Below, piece after piece: positions 1-14,499 of a DNA stretch of 64,000 bases (position 1 is its first letter; every line of letters begins with the position of its first letter). The notes under the pieces were generated by a model. That model did no database searches, had not been told where the DNA came from, and was given only the letters and a program-made list of their open reading frames with translations. Source of the DNA: Pithys albifrons albifrons (taxonomy: Eukaryota; Chordata; Aves; Passeriformes; Thamnophilidae); contig NC_092460.1 in the NCBI RefSeq assembly GCF_047495875.1, forward strand, positions 38,478,054 through 38,542,053, in the 5' to 3' direction. The translations under genes and the position numbers were made by a program.

Positions 1-3000
1 CATAGGCCTCAGCATCTCTTACTCAGCTAAGACTTTTACATAAAATTTTTCCCAATGAGCCAAAAATGAAGTAGGCATTCAAGAGATCAAGCCTTGCAAG
101 AAGGCAGTAAAGGTAATTAGTCTCTTTGGTGCTGAAGTGTCTCCTGAAAATGGGATAATAAGCTTGCTATGTATGATAAAATAGATTTCCAAAGTCTGGG
201 CCAAATTCTGATGAGCTCTGTCTTATGCTTGAGGAAACACAAGCTCAAGGAAATGAAATGGTAGAGCTGTGAATTGAGCCCTTATCAACCATCTCAACAT
301 AAAAAACATGCTTCTCACTTCACCTAGGGAAATAAGAAATAAGACTTTTTTAAAAATTTGAAGTTTTACTCTTTTGAATAATCATTAAGATTCTTCATAT
401 AAGAATTTTCATAAATAATTTTCACATTTAATGCATTGGCTATTTTCAGGTATTTTTCAAAAAATCCTTGCCTTGTTTCTGCTTTGGTAAAGGAGGGCCA
501 GGGACTCCCTTACACTGCTTGAACCCACATGGAGTTTCATTAACCTTCTCATCTTACGTGCTTCCTTTCTCATGCCTTTTTAAATATGTAGACACTTACC
601 TGTGCTATGATGAAGTTTGTTTAGCAAATTTGGCATCAGGCTTCGGAGTTCTTGATGTTCCAGCTGTCCTTATTCACACCCTTCTGGTCAAGCCTGGCTG
701 CTGCAGGTCCACCTGTTCCCTCCAAAAGATGTAATCAAAGAGCTTTATGAGGAATATATACCCAAGAAGTGCTACAGGTGTGTTTGTTTTCAACCTGACG
801 GCAGTCTCATTAAAATCAATAAAAAGACTCCCATTGACTTCAATAGAGAAGTTATTTCCTACTCTGGAATTGTCTGAGTTACACAATGGAAACAAAGTCA
901 GGCTTTATCTTAAAATTACTTATATAAATAACTTATTACAGGGTTAATAACTGATGAGAGAATTCTCACAGGGCCCCAAAGGTCAAAGGGTTGCTTATGT
1001 CAACTGATCTTGACTGATGTTCTCACAGCATCCATGATAATGCTGCTGATAGACTTATCATCCTTATCCATCAGCCTTTTATGAACTACTTGTAAATGCC
1101 ATATTGATATAAATCTCAAGTAGCAAAAGAAGTAACTTCTGTGTCAGAAAGCTGTGCACAAAGTTTTGAAACTCAATTTTTTAGAACTGCAGAACCTTCA
1201 GTTGGTGGATCAACTGTTACGTAAATTATAAAAGGCATTTCTGGGAGAATGTGAGATTGTGGCTGGTGAACAATGTGTCATTAGAAAGCCAACTTATTTT
1301 CTGGCTTATCTTTACCATTGTTAAAAAAATAAATCATGGGGACATGACAGATCTATTTCAAATAAAATACAACAAATTATGAACAAGCCCTGAGAACAGA
1401 CACCAGGTTTAGCCACATATTGCCTGTTGTTTCTCCTTACCTCTGAATTTGCTCTTAAAAATGGCTGTGAGACTATTACATGTGTATATTATAAAAACAG
1501 CCATCATCTGCCACTCCCGAGGGACACCAGAGTATCTTACTTGAAGAGATATGCTAATTTCTTTGTCCCCATTACGCAAGAAAATTAGGTTACTTGTGAA
1601 ACACTACAGCCCTTAGTTTGAATCCTCTCCTACTGGGAACAGCCTAAAAGGGACCACCCCTGTGAACTGTCAATAGTGGCATCACTGGTCTCAAACCCTT
1701 TTTCTTCCCCAGGCGAAGCAGTAGCTGCAGAATGTATCCGAGTGTCAAAGGGAGAATGATGATGCAGGAAGGTGGGGGTAACCATGGGGACACTGGCTCT
1801 GCCCCTGTATCAAGCTGGGGGAGAGCAAGGCTCCAGGAGGTGGTGATACCAGGAGGACCTCTCCTGCTGGTGGAGCATCTGAAATGGATTTGGTGGGGAG
1901 ATGCCTGCGTCAAGATGTACATTCCTCTCTGAGCATCAATTGAGTGCTTAGGTCATTAATCTTTTCTGGGACAAGTTCAGTTTTTACTCCTTGAGCCACT
2001 TTGTGAAGGCAGCTGGGAATGCTCACAGATATGTGCCTTTTAGGAATGGCTCTAGCAGTGCCTTGGCAGCTCTTAGCTTGTCTCAGGGAAGGACAGAGAA
2101 GGATGCACGTTGCAGGGACTTCCACCTCTCCCCTATCTTACCAACAGATTTTCACAGTCATGACAGGGAAAATTCCCATATGCATAAAACTGTAAGAGAG
2201 AGAGAAATGTATTCCAAAGAGAAATAGAAATCAGTGTCCACAGGTGGTTATTGTTAGTTGCTGTTAACAGTCAATAGGCTTTTGGGACAGTGATGTTCAG
2301 AGGGATCTGTTTCTTGTCCCAGTCCCCTGGCCAAGAAGGCTTCACCATCATGAATTTGACTTGCATGGTTTACAAGAGAGGTGCTGCCTTCATGCAGAAG
2401 AAATCTGCGGAGGCTGCACTTACACTTTCTTAGTGACACACCTTTGTAACTTTTCACACGTTCACCAAGACAAAAGCCCACAGCAGTTTTGCGGTTAATA
2501 TTTAACAAGCTCCCTGAAGAACAAACTTACTTGAGCTCCCACGCACGGCACTTCGGAAAGCAAATCAATGCTGCCCTCCCGCGGCCCCGGGCTCTCTGTG
2601 CCAGAGGATGATCCAGACATCCGCCAGCCTCTTCGCATGGTTTCTCTGCTCTGGAGGGAGAAGGGAGAGCCACTAGACGATGGGATTTCCACACTGAGGT
2701 TTTTCACACCTTCTCCCGTTCTGACACCTGAGTTTGAAGCCCAACCTAATAAATCAAAGAACGACAGTGACTTAACTGAGTTTTTGGTCATTGTCTTTTG
2801 GAGGAACATACTTCTTCCCTTGAGTAGGATCTAAACTGAAGACTGTGAATACAGAATCAGGAGCCTCTGGGTAATGACAGTATCAGCCACAACCAGACTT
2901 CCCTGAATCCCATTTTTTTCTGCATTTACCTATTTAGGCTTTCCCACTGACTGGTTGGAGGAGGTGGTGACTCTTCTAGAAACCTTGCTGTCTCGTTTAT

Positions 3001-5673
3001 CTTCACTATTGCACACATATACACGCATTCCTTGTACTAAAAATCTCCAGGCCACTTCTAATGACCTGTGTCTGCTGACCAACAAGGGCCAGAAATTCCT
3101 GCACTGCTATAATGAGACTTCAGGAAGGGAGGATTTTTAATCGAGACAACGGCAGCTGTAGATTAAACAAATGTGCTATGCTGGCTGACAGCTGGAAAGC
3201 TGAGGAGGTGGTGATGCATTAAGCAGAGCTAAATTCTGTACTAAGTTTAAGTCTGGAGTAACCACTCTGAAATAAGTAAAGTAACTTTGGACTGACTCCA
3301 TTGTATTAGAGAGCAAAATTGGACTTGCAATTATGTGAAAAAGTACAGCAGATGAAGAGTTTCAGAAAAATTTCAATCTAGACAGAGTGAAATCCAACAG
3401 CTCTGACCAACCCCTCTGTTTTCTAGTAATATTTCTCTGTCTGGCTTCTCATACCACATTTCCCTATTTTTAGGGACGTTTATGGATTTGCTTTTATAAA
3501 AGAGGCCCAGACTCTGCTCTCATTTATACCATCATATGCCTGTCTGTTTCAGTGTAGTTCATCTCTACTTGAGCTTTCATAAGCAAGACAAAAAAATAGT
3601 TGGTCTTACTGTAGCTGAGCAGCAGGTGAACCAAGTCCTGTCTGATTCAAAAGACACCTTGAATGCTGTGATCAGAAAGACACCAGACTGACTTCTGTCC
3701 TCATACGCAAATCCTGCTGACATCAACATCTGAGGGTAAAATCTGGCACTTGCCTCTGCCAGTCTCCCATCTTTGTGGTTGGGAGGGGAGCCAAGGGTCA
3801 TGAGGAGTGTCTCCAGAGGGCAAGATTATTCTTGCAGGAGCAAGTTTTCTATTTTTTGGCTAGATTTTAATGCTTATCACATGTGAAGTTCATAGCAGGA
3901 ATAATGAAGCCCAAGTGAGGTATTACGTATGCTGAGAAATGGCCATTATAGTAAATGGTAAATATGTTTATGCTTAGGGACCATACTTGTAGCAGATTAA
4001 AATGCATTGTATGTAGTATTATATATAGTTAGGGTTATATTTAAGGCTGGTTTAGGGTTGCCACCTTTGAAATAAAAAGGGCACTTTAGCCACATAACTT
4101 CTGTGCATACTCTATGTGCATACTGGCTTTAAATCTATAAGACCCCAGCTCACTGCTGGAAACTTTATGCTGAGACATGAGATGAATTACCTGTGGACTT
4201 CAGCAAGCCAGGTCTCCTGCTACCTCTTCCCCCAGGGCCTACATATTCTGATGAAATTCAGCATGTATTTCGTGATATATGTCTCTTTTTCCAAACTAGC
4301 ATCATAGAAAAAAACATCTGCTGGTACCAGTCTTGGTTTCCAAATGCACCAAAGTTTCACTGAAATACATGGTCTGCACTGGTTTGTGCTTGCTGGTGTC
4401 CTGTAGCAATGGAGTTATGGGAATTTTTAAATATTCAGGAAAGGAAAATCGAGATGGATGTCTCCCCTGTTGTTAATACTGTCTGACCTTTTTTCCTGTA
4501 TATTGTCCTGTGTATCATTTAGCATGTGAGCAATTCAGGGAAAAGGAGAGGAAGGAAGTAGCCTTAATGGGCTCTTTCATGAAATGAGGAAGATTAGGTG
4601 ACTGTTTTTTTCCTGTGGAAGACTGTGTATTTAGCACTGCAGACTCTACTCATTCAAAGTGTTTAGCTCTCCCTTGAACTGCAAACTTGGCTTAGAAAGG
4701 ATTAAAATGTAGGTATCAAATTATACTTTTTTCCTTTCTGCCACCACAGTCTAAATGCCTGGGTCAGAATTTTGCTGCAAACCTCAGAGCACTAAAAGCT
4801 CTCTTCTTATCTCTTAAAATGAAAGCAGCCACAGGATATCAGTAGTGGAATGATAGGAAAACTGCCAGGTACTGTGAGACCCAAGTTAATCAGGGAGAGC
4901 TGGTGAAGCTGCTTGCAGGTGGGGCTCTGGCTTGCTAGCAAAAAACCACTTGGCTATGGCACATATTGAGTGCTTATACCTGAGTGAGTGTTCTGCTCAT
5001 TTAAAGTTAAATCCTACATTTCCACTCACTCTGGATGGTATATTTATAGGCAATACACCTGAAATCTGTGTAGATGCTCATGGCCTGTCAAGTATGAGTC
5101 TCCGTAGAAGGAAATTATGAATAATCTTATTGGAAAGAATTGAAAATGGTTTGTCTTTGGTGCTTCTGAAATAGATGGGTCCCAAGACACCAAAGTGTTG
5201 TGCTACAAAAATGCTGGGAATCAAGGAGGGAAGAGGTCCTGAGTGCTAATGTAAAGACATGGTCTTTGTAACACCTTGTACTTAAACAATCTGAATGTCA
5301 GGTTGTACTTACATGAAGTACAAGAGCACTTCTGTCATTCAGGGGTGCTGGATCAGGCCCAGGTATGCACTGGCTTGTGGAAGATGTCCTTGGCCTGCAG
5401 TGCCTCAGAGGAGGGATTGGCTCTTGCAGGGTAAATAACCAGGGATGGGACAGGACTATAACAGAGGTACCTGTAGGGGACTGCAAGAAGAGGAGGGCTC
5501 TGCCTGGGTTTTAATTTGGACCCTGTGAAGCTGAACATGTGAGGTTCTTATCAGTTCAGAGGTGGGAAATGCCTCATTGACATTTGACTCTGCTTGGTCC
5601 CTGGGCAGCCAGAAGCCATGTCCTTCCTCTCCTTCACTCCCTTCTTTCTTCCCTCATTTCTTCACCCAGTCAC
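1..5673. other. Noncoding unique sequence, left flank
   Basis: I see no gene here. Open frames do not exceed about 105 codons, lie on both strands and show no recognisable domain. The base composition is moderately AT-rich with a few short pyrimidine runs. No CR1 end, LTR, tRNA or long tandem repeat is visible. A slightly richer CpG patch near 2520-2600 is too short to call an island. Typical of bird intergenic or intronic DNA. Confidence 0.6.
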
Positions 5674-5838
5674 GGACTAGCTGGGGTTGGAAGAGGCTTC
5701 TGGAGGTCATCTGGTCCAATCCCCTCCTCGAACAGGGCCACCTCAAGCAGGCTGACCAAGACCATGTCCCATCACATTTTCCATCTCTCCAGGTATGAAG
5801 ACTCCAGAGCTTCCCAGGGCAGTCTAGCCCTGCCTGGC
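5674..5838 (-). mobile_element. CR1 LINE 3'-end fragment
   Basis: The plus strand reads as the reverse complement of a CR1 3' end. It has 'ggttggaagaggcttctgga', then 'ggtcatctggtccaat', a 'cagggccacctcaagcaggc' block and 'accatgtcc', in the order usual for bird CR1, followed by a diverged 'gactccagagcttcccaggg' stretch. CR1 copies are normally 5'-truncated, so only the 3' untranslated end and little else remains. The terminal 8-bp repeat tail is gone, apart from a weak 'tcacggact' remnant. It is the only clear retroelement in the first 37 kb. Boundaries are approximate. Confidence 0.85.
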
Positions 5839-6212
5839 CTTTCTTCCCAAGCCCCTGTGCACTCCTTGCATCAGTCACTTAGTGTCAGTGGGCTGTAGCT
5901 GTTGCTCCCAGGGCATCCTGCAAGATAAAAATCATGATGGGATCCACAGGAAATACTCGGCAAACAAATGAGTGGAGATGGGAATACAAGAATAATACTG
6001 TGACAGAGAGAAGGGATGTTTGGGGACCTTTTGCATCATGAGTCTGAGTAACCTCACTGACATGGGCTGTGCACTGTGGAAAAATGTAGGAGGGCGTTTT
6101 GTGAATGGTTAAACCATAATGAACTCCTGATTTCTTTAGGGCTGTAGACATGTCCTCCTGGTGTTTCAGACAAACTCACCTCATCCTGACTTTGCCAATA
6201 CATTGTTGCTTT

Positions 6213-6300
6213 GGACAGATGGCTTCAGCTCATAGGCCCTGGGTTGCTCATCTGTAAAATGTAGCTGATAAGTCACTCTCTGGTGTCCCAGGTCTACAGC
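6213..6300 (+). mobile_element. Possible ancient MIR-like SINE relic
   Basis: The segment 'gttgctcatctgtaaaatgt' followed by 'agctgataag' resembles the conserved core of MIR-family SINEs (usually a cytosine/thymine-rich word, then 'catctgtaaaatgggg', then 'ataata'). MIR-type relics are known, though scarce and diverged, in bird genomes. Only about 30 bases are convincing, so this could be chance. A profile search with amniote MIR models would settle it. Confidence 0.35.
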
Positions 6301-9300
6301 ACATTTCTTGCCTTACACCTGATTTAAACCATTAAAATGCAATAGGAGCAGAGATGTCCTGGGATGGGGATATTTGTCCGGTGTCTGTGTTCTTACCCTC
6401 TTTAGACTGTCCTGCAAGAATGATGAGAATGGCCATTTTGCTGGCTTGGAAAGGCAGCTGATAAGTATATTTAAGGAGCAATGCAGCTTTTATAAACAAG
6501 CTGTGAAACCCATGGTGACTACCTTTTGAGATCTAGACTAAGTAATAGAATGGGTATAGGTATAATTAACTTGCTCTGCTCTGCATTGGAAGTGGCTGCA
6601 TGCAGCAGGGTGATTGATGTTGTGCAAATCCCTGTTTCTGAAGTGGTGAGCTAAAGAAATGTCAGTGACAGTGGTGGACTGAGTTAGAGGTAGATGGGGT
6701 TTTAAATCTGTTCCTACAGTGTTCTCCATGTTACCTGTGTTGAATCATGCACTGCTGTGGCTGCTGGGAGATGAGCTCTAGGGTCTGGACTAAAAGGAGA
6801 AATGAGAAGTTCTCAGCTCCTGCTCTCCAAGCAAGAGACAAATTTTTTATATGGTGAGTGAGGTGTTGTGTTGCATTGTGCTAAGTTATTCAGAGAAGGG
6901 AACTGAATACAACTCTTACTTCTTTTTAATTACTTCTTGCAGGGAGCCAAGGCCTGGCAGCCCTGGGACAGGAGGTCTAAACACTCCTTCAGTCTTTTGA
7001 ATCATAGAAATATAAGTCTCTTACAGATGCCTTGGTAGGTGGTCTAACTGTAGCCTTTAATCCTACTGTGCCTCAGCTCCTTCTTTTTTAAGATACAGAT
7101 AGAAATACTTTGCAGCCATGCTGGCAGTATAAACATCTCAGGGACTTGGATATTTTCTGCTATATTGTTACTGTGTTGGCAAAATATAGGGGCAGGGCAT
7201 TACTATTTACTGTTAAATTTCCAGATCTGGCATTTTAACCTAGTATGTGTTTCGGAAACAGAGTGAGGGAGGGCTAGAGAGAAAGGAGACTTGCTGAGCC
7301 TTGCTGTGGGGCAGGGAGTGGGCAAAAAGACCACTCCCAATCTTCCTCTCTGGTGGATGGAGTTTGAGGGGAAAACCAGCTCAGTTTACAGACAGTTTGC
7401 TGCTACAGCACTGTGCTCTGAAGGTCTGGAGCTAAGGGACAGAGGTTTCAGAAAGCTCATCAAAAATACCATGAATCGCTCATCTGCTCAAATAGCCTTC
7501 ATAAAATATTAAAAAACCACAGCATCTTCTGAAAATCTATCTTGACATTTCAGAGCATGAGGGATGAGTACACAGAAATTTAGGGTCCTGCAACAGTGCT
7601 CTTATAAGCAACAGTGCTTTGGAGCTTTACTGTTTGGTACTGTACCCTAAAGAAGGTATGCAATTAGTCCACTTAACTTGTGGGTACCACTTGACTTAAG
7701 GAGAGAAAGGATCTAATATGAGGTTTAATGACTCAAGTGGGTTTCCTGGCAAGCCTAGACATGAGATTTTTCTTATAGAGATTAGTTAGATTACTTGGTA
7801 GAAATGGAAATCAGAAGACCTGGGCATGGTTAAAGGAAGAAACAGGGAAAGGATGGTGTAACTTCAAGTTTTTCTATGGGGTATGGGAAGATAAGAATGT
7901 ACTTGTGGAAATGGAAGGCACTTTTTTTTTGTGATGGAAAAGGACTGTGCTTTGAAAAGCTATAATATGAGAGGGATGGAAGTGGAGGATATGTAGAAAT
8001 ATAAGGCTCTGAATCCAGGAGAGTACATTTATCAAGATGTGTAGCCAAGTGAGGAGTAATGGAACGGTGAGGGAAAAAAAAAGCTCTGTATATACAACAG
8101 GTCATTCTTACTTTTTTCTTTAACTTTTACCTTTTTCTTTTCTTTTCCTTGGATAACATGGAAGAATCACAAAATAAAATTGCCAGGTGATACCAAGTTT
8201 CAGCTTCTAGCTGGGACAACACTTGTTCAGCATCTGACACAGAAGCCTCCAAAATCTGCTTTGAACCTGAAGGATTGTTTTATTCCTGTCTTGGTAATAG
8301 CACCTCTGCAGTTAACCAGCAGAGTGTTAGAGCAGTTGCTAAGAGTTCCACAGCCCAGACACTGAGGCTGACTGAGTGAGCATCCTTCAGCAAAATAAGA
8401 ATTTGGAGATGTTCATGGCATAGTATATACACACACACATATGCATTTGTCTGAGGAAAGTTTGTTTGTTGTCCTGTTCTACATCTCCAGCTCTTTTTTT
8501 CACAATGGTAGAAGGGCGAGAGGTCCTCCTCTGGCTCCTCCAAGGCCTCCTGCCTACCTAGAGGGTGAGGTGAAGATGTAGGGTTTTGGAAATCCCCTCA
8601 GTATGCTGGAGCCAGGAGACATCAGTTGTGTGGCAGACTCAGCAGAGGGAGCCTCATGTTCAGTCCTGGAGATGAAGGGAGCAGATTTAATGCAGCCCAG
8701 AAAGAAAAGATCACTTTCATTTTCTTAATTCCCTTCTCTGGGACCTGGAGCTTGCTGCTTGGACTGGGAATGCCTAAGCAACATCCCATGGTTTCCCTGT
8801 GTGAGTATGTTTGCATATTGTATGCTGCCCATGCAGTTTATGAAGCACTTAGGGCCAGCCCCTGTGATGCTGTGCTCCAAAACTCAGCCCTGTCACCACA
8901 TCCCTGGGGCAGCTGTCATGATGGCCAAAGGATGTGATGGAGGAGGAGGAGGAGAGCTCCATATAGAGCCAAGTCTGTGTTGTCCAAACTTGTTTGCTAT
9001 TCAGTGTAGTTCTATTGATGTGAAACTGTCCAAACATCCTGCTGCCTGGTACTGGCTTTGCCACCAAAGAGCTGGTGTGTGCTGGTTGGAGAGGGAGATA
9101 TATCTCGTGTGGCAGCTCCTGAACAGCCTCACTGTGTTAACTGTTAACCTATTGCTGCTGATCTTACAAGCCATTTTACTGTATCTCCAGTTCTTTTGAC
9201 ACACAAAGAAAGTATTTGGACTGTAATGTGACTTTTCTATGCCTGACTGCTTCACTGGTAATTTTTTGTTTGAAAAACAGGCTTTCAGCTAAATGAGAAC

Positions 9301-11634
9301 TTTGAAGAAAATGCCTGCTTTCCAATAAAATATTTTTGGTCAAACCCTAACATTTCTTAACTTTCATCTTCAAGGCTTTAATTTTTGTGACAGTCATTGT
9401 GTAAAACCATATGCTTCTCAAGGTAACAGATTTTTTTTTTCAACAACAATTAGACTTCTTTTTGAAACTTCTTTTTTTCTGAAGAGTTTTCTGTTTGAGC
9501 AGCCCATGTGCCCAGCCCTGGTTCAACAAAAGCTGTTCATGTTCAAGGCCAAGAGGCAGAGGACAGGATGGATGGCAGTGGTACCTTTTTGGCTGTTCAT
9601 TATTCAGGACAGCAATAGTTAAGCAAAGATGGCTTTAAAACAAAACAAGCAAACACCTAACTTCGGTGGCATATGTAGTGAAAAACTCTTCCTGCTTCTT
9701 TATCCCAGAATTTCAAGGTCTGAAATGTTTTCAGGTAGGTCTTTTTTGTTTGTTTACATGTCCATTACTTACCTTAACTGAAGTAGTTACTGTGTCAGTC
9801 GTGGGCAGGAGATGAAGTCCCACCGGCCCAATACAACAGACATGATGTTCCTGTGAACTCACTTCTTCCTTCTTTTTCCTCTTTGCAGTGAATGAGGAGC
9901 CTGTCCCCTATGGGGTCCCAAACTGAGTTTTGATGCAGTAATCTTGCAACTGGAGCTAAAACTGGTTTGCTTGTTCCAGTAGGTAAGAGGAAAGAAAACT
10001 AGCCCTATTAGAAAATGTATTGGCCTCCCTATGATTTTAAACACAATTTGGCATGTAATTTGATTCTTTTTAAAACAGGCCAGCTGGTAAAAGTTTAGGT
10101 ATTACAGGGATTTGAGAGGAATCTCAGTAAGTTAACAAGTCTTTAACACATCCTGCTCCATGGTTTATAAAGACTTGTTGGAGAACAAACAATCATGCTC
10201 TCTAACAGTGCTGCCTGGTCTGCTGGAGCACATGGGGCACTTTCTAGTCCTGCCACAATCCTCTCTTGCTAAAACACAGAGTAATAAACCTGATGAACAG
10301 CTTGTGAGCCTCTGTCTCATGTACTAACTGAACAGGACAGGGTCCACCCTTAAGTAATAGCATCCATGCAAGTGTGCTGCTTTGGTGGGTAGATCTCCTT
10401 GCGGAAGTTTCACTCTTGATCAGAGCAAGTTAGTCATGACCATCTTGGGCAATTACTGTCCTGGGAGAACAGTAAGTATTCCGAAATGCTGGTGGCAGAA
10501 AAGAGGGACCTTGATGGCCCTGCCCCTCTAGAGTAATACAATTTGGTTTTCCCTGCAAGCACACCAGATCTCCTCATCTGACAAGGGCAGCTCTCTCAAG
10601 TTGAACTGGCTGAGCCCATGGGCTAAAATCACGGACACTCTCACCTGGGCTAGCAGGGAGTTCATCCCTCAGACAGTTAACAACTTCATGGCATTCCTGG
10701 ATATGGAGAACTATCATGGATTTCTCCCTTATAACATGTAAAGCAGGCTCACTGAAGCCAGTTGTATGAGAAATGGAGGAAATACTGATCAGTTGCTTAG
10801 ATAAACAGGAGTGAACAGCCTTTTTTCAAAGAGCCTCTCATGTGCTGTGTTCCCTTGGCCGAGGGACTGGCTGAGGCAGGACACATCTCTGTCAGCCCTT
10901 CACACACCTGAACTTCTGCTCTTCTACCAACTCAGCTGACATGCAGTGGAAGGATGCCTTTGAGTTTCACCCATACAAGTCCAAAAAAATAAATGAAAGT
11001 TCTGTATGACTGAGTTGGGCAAATGTGCACCCTTGACTTGACCCTGATAACTTAATGTCCTCTCATATGCCTGCACTGAATGGCAGGCCTCTGGACACTG
11101 TTGGCAGGCTGGCTGACAGCATGGATGCATCTGATTAGGTGCTCAGATGCATCCTAGTTTGTCTTGTAGCAAAACCCACAGACCTGTGTAGCATTTAACT
11201 CAGGTATACTAGCAAATCCTTCAAGCAATGCCTCTGTCAGACACTGCTCAGCATTCCTGAGTTGGCCAGGCTTTACCCAGAGCTGGCACAGAAGCACTAT
11301 AGCCATACTGTTTAGTGTGAAAAACACAGCAAGTGATGTGAGTTTGGTCCAGGGCTATGGTAGTATGACAATTCAGCTCCCAAACTGACCTATACATGAT
11401 AGTTAGGTAGATGAATTGCTGCTGAAAACCACCCAGCTGAAGGAGGCAAACACTGTCCGGTTCATGGAAAACCTGTAGCTGTGACCAACAATTCCAGAAT
11501 AAAGACAGGAGCATTTCAAGCTGCATAGCAGTCCATACCATCAGTCTAAACTATATTCTTTAGCCATGACAGGTGAAGAACATGGACTTGAACCAGGGAA
11601 ATCAATATCCTCAGCTGCCTGCAGTGAGAGGCCC

Positions 11635-11652
11635 TCCCCCCCCTCCCCCCCT
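11635..11652 (-). repeat. C-run on plus strand; G-quadruplex-capable on minus strand
   Basis: The plus strand holds two long cytosine runs separated by single thymines, with a third short run on the left. Read on the minus strand this gives adjacent guanine runs with one-base loops, the geometry of a compact G-quadruplex, and the C strand could form an i-motif. It lies in unique sequence with no promoter or gene next to it, so a function is not implied. Confidence 0.5.
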
Positions 11653-14499
11653 CAATGGGTACCCCAAAGGCTGTCAGGGCTCGTTTTCACCTCCCTACCT
11701 TGTGGGAGAGTGCCCACTACTCTTGCTTGATGGATGTTCATGGTGTGCATCCCAGCTGGCTGAGGCACAAGTATGGTGTGGGAGTATTTCCTGGCATCAG
11801 CAGGGGAAGGGGGAACAGCTGGGAGGTGGATGCCACCTCTGAGGAGTGCTGGTGGGAGGCCGTGAGCCACTGAGGGTGTTTGGCCAAGAGCCTGGTGGCT
11901 GCTTTAAGTGTAGCCATTGGGAGATCATTTATCATATACTGTACAATCAGCCACCCATCAACAGCAATTACTGGTTATTTTACAGCTTCCAAACAATGTT
12001 TGTTGCAAGCTGTGTTTTCTATCATAAAGTAAAAAATCCCCAGAAATAGGATGAAAAAAGCCATACCTAGCCAAACAAAACCGCAGCTTTGCAGGGATAT
12101 TTTGCTTTTCTTTCAAAGTTAACAGGTGTTCCTGGTCACCCTGCAAAACCACAGGGAAAAAATCTGCATACCACTGAAATGAAGCAACTCCAAACCAAAC
12201 TCTGTGAAGATAATTCTGTCCATTTCTTTTGTTTTGTAGAAATGAATGGGTATAAAAACTAGCTTCAGCTCTGGGTTTTCATAGTGATAGAGTGGAAGCT
12301 TTCACCATCATCCCAGTTTTGGACTGCATCTGATGCAGTCTCGTGGAGACAGGGTACTGTTATTAGAGCTGTGTGAATAATCTACAACAAATTACTGAAT
12401 AGAAGTGTTTGGCCTTTTATCAGTTTGCAAACTATCTGTGAGCCTGCCTGGATGTCCTTGAATGTGTTTGTTGTTTGAAATAATACTGTCCATAATTTCT
12501 GTGAATAACCATTTATTTGTAGCTTGCCTACGAGCATTTAGATAGTCAAAATGTCATTTCTGTTCCATGGCTACATGAGTGCAACCCTGAGATTCCACCA
12601 AGAGTACTCACAGCCTGGAGTGGTAAATTGTCTTTCTGTAAAAACCTGTTGAAATCTTCTTGGGAAATGTATGTTTGTCTGCAAAGTTAGTGGGAGAAAA
12701 AAGGGAGGAAAATGCAGTTAAATAACAGGGAGTTTTGGTAAAACATTAAAAGGTATTTCCTATAATTCTTTCTGTGGATAATTGGATGATTTATGGTTTG
12801 CAGTCTGGAATCACTCAATTCAAAGTAAGTTTGCTTAGAAGATTTCCACTTAAGCCACACACAGTCCCCTGGCCCTATGACTCTAAAAGTGTCTTTACAT
12901 GCTGTAGTTCAGATCTGAACTCTTTCCCGTATCAGGTCTCCATCTGCCAAAGGACTGTTCAAAGGTTGAAAGAAGAGCTCACCACTTGCTTTCTTAGCAA
13001 GGCTGTCCCTGACATAAAAGGCCACCCTGGCTGTCAGGGTGATGATGTCCTCAGCAGAGCCTGCTGCCTCATTTGTTTCCCTAGCCACGGGTCTGGGTAC
13101 CAGCACCACAGGCGTGTTACTCGGTTCAGCTCAGCACAAATGACCACAGCTCACTGCTACTCCTTGCCAATCTTTCAGGAGAACTGAGCGTACCCTTTCC
13201 AGGAGGAACCCAGTGTACCAGGGATGTTTGCCATGTGCTCATGGAGCCAAGGCAAAGACAAAGCCACCAGAGCTTTCAGGGTCGCACCTGAATCAGCTGG
13301 GCAGCCAAGCAGCAATGGGGTTTTTTTTGCCATCCAAAAAATTGGAGCATACTCAGTGCCTAGAGAGCTGCCCTGTTGTGATCACTTGTCCAGTAGAATC
13401 CAAGCCAGGTCTTTGGCTAACAAGTTCTGCTAGCAGCTCTGAGAGGAGTTTCTTTGGCAGCAATGGCAGACTGCTGCCCATCTGTACAGGCAGGATTAAG
13501 GGAGCTTTGTGGGTAAGGGAATGGTCTAGGAACAACTCTTGCATTTGTTTTCATCCACAGTACTTCAGTTACCCCACATGCTTGGATGGTTTTGTGATAA
13601 GGACATCTTGAGGGATAAATTGCATAGGTGTGTTAAGGAAAAATAGTCAATACTCTGCACAGGCTAAGTGCCTCTACCAAAAACTGACATTTAATACCAG
13701 GGAAGGAACAATATTTTGCAAACAGAACAGGGCATGAAGCCATTTTGGTTGTGTGTAAAAATTTCTTCTTTTCCTTTAATAGAGACTTGTTAACCCATCA
13801 CATTCTGAAAGAAGCATAGTACAGAAAGTTATTTTTTCTGAAAATATTCCCCAGCTCCTGAACCCTCTGTTTCCAAACAGCTTTTCTCTGAACTATTGCA
13901 TGTGGGTAGGAGTTTTCAAAATATTAGATCTCTTTTGGCTCACCAGAGTAATGTGGGCTGTGGATACCTCTCTGTATGTATGTTGTTATCTGGTTACAAG
14001 CTGCTTAGAAAGCTAATGGGCAGCAGATCAGTGAATGACAGAAAAAACTAAAGTAGTGTAGGCAAAGGTGCTTGGATTCAGGAGATGAAACAAGCTGTGA
14101 CCTAAGAGAACTCACTTTATTCTGTTCTCTTCTCAGGCTTTGTCTTTACCACTTAAAACCATAAACATGTTGGGCTTTCTGTAACAGATTAGAGAAAATT
14201 AAACTTACTGTAACGGGAAGTGGGAGAAAAAAATTAAACTGTTCTTTCTTTCACTTTTCTTACTCTCTGTCAGTTTGCTGGATACTTTCATCTTCTTTTC
14301 TTCTTTCCTACCCCTCACTGGGACTCCTTTACTGTCCTTCTCCTTTGTCTTATTCTTTCTTCCCCAAGAAGGTTTCAATGGAGGGGAGTTATTTGAGGGA
14401 GAAGATATTTGCCCATGGAGCTTTTGACTGCTACAGCCTGGAATGGGAGTTGCACTGAAGATGTGGCTTTTTTTGTGGAAAATGAAAACAAAAATAACT

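Noticed and set aside
4020..4065. Telomere-like words ('ttagggtt') twice
   Set aside because: Only two isolated copies in AT-rich sequence, with no tandem array, so not an interstitial telomere.
6999..7050. 'gaatcatagaaat' resembling a reversed CR1 terminus
   Set aside because: No CR1 body follows; a single degenerate octamer is too little.
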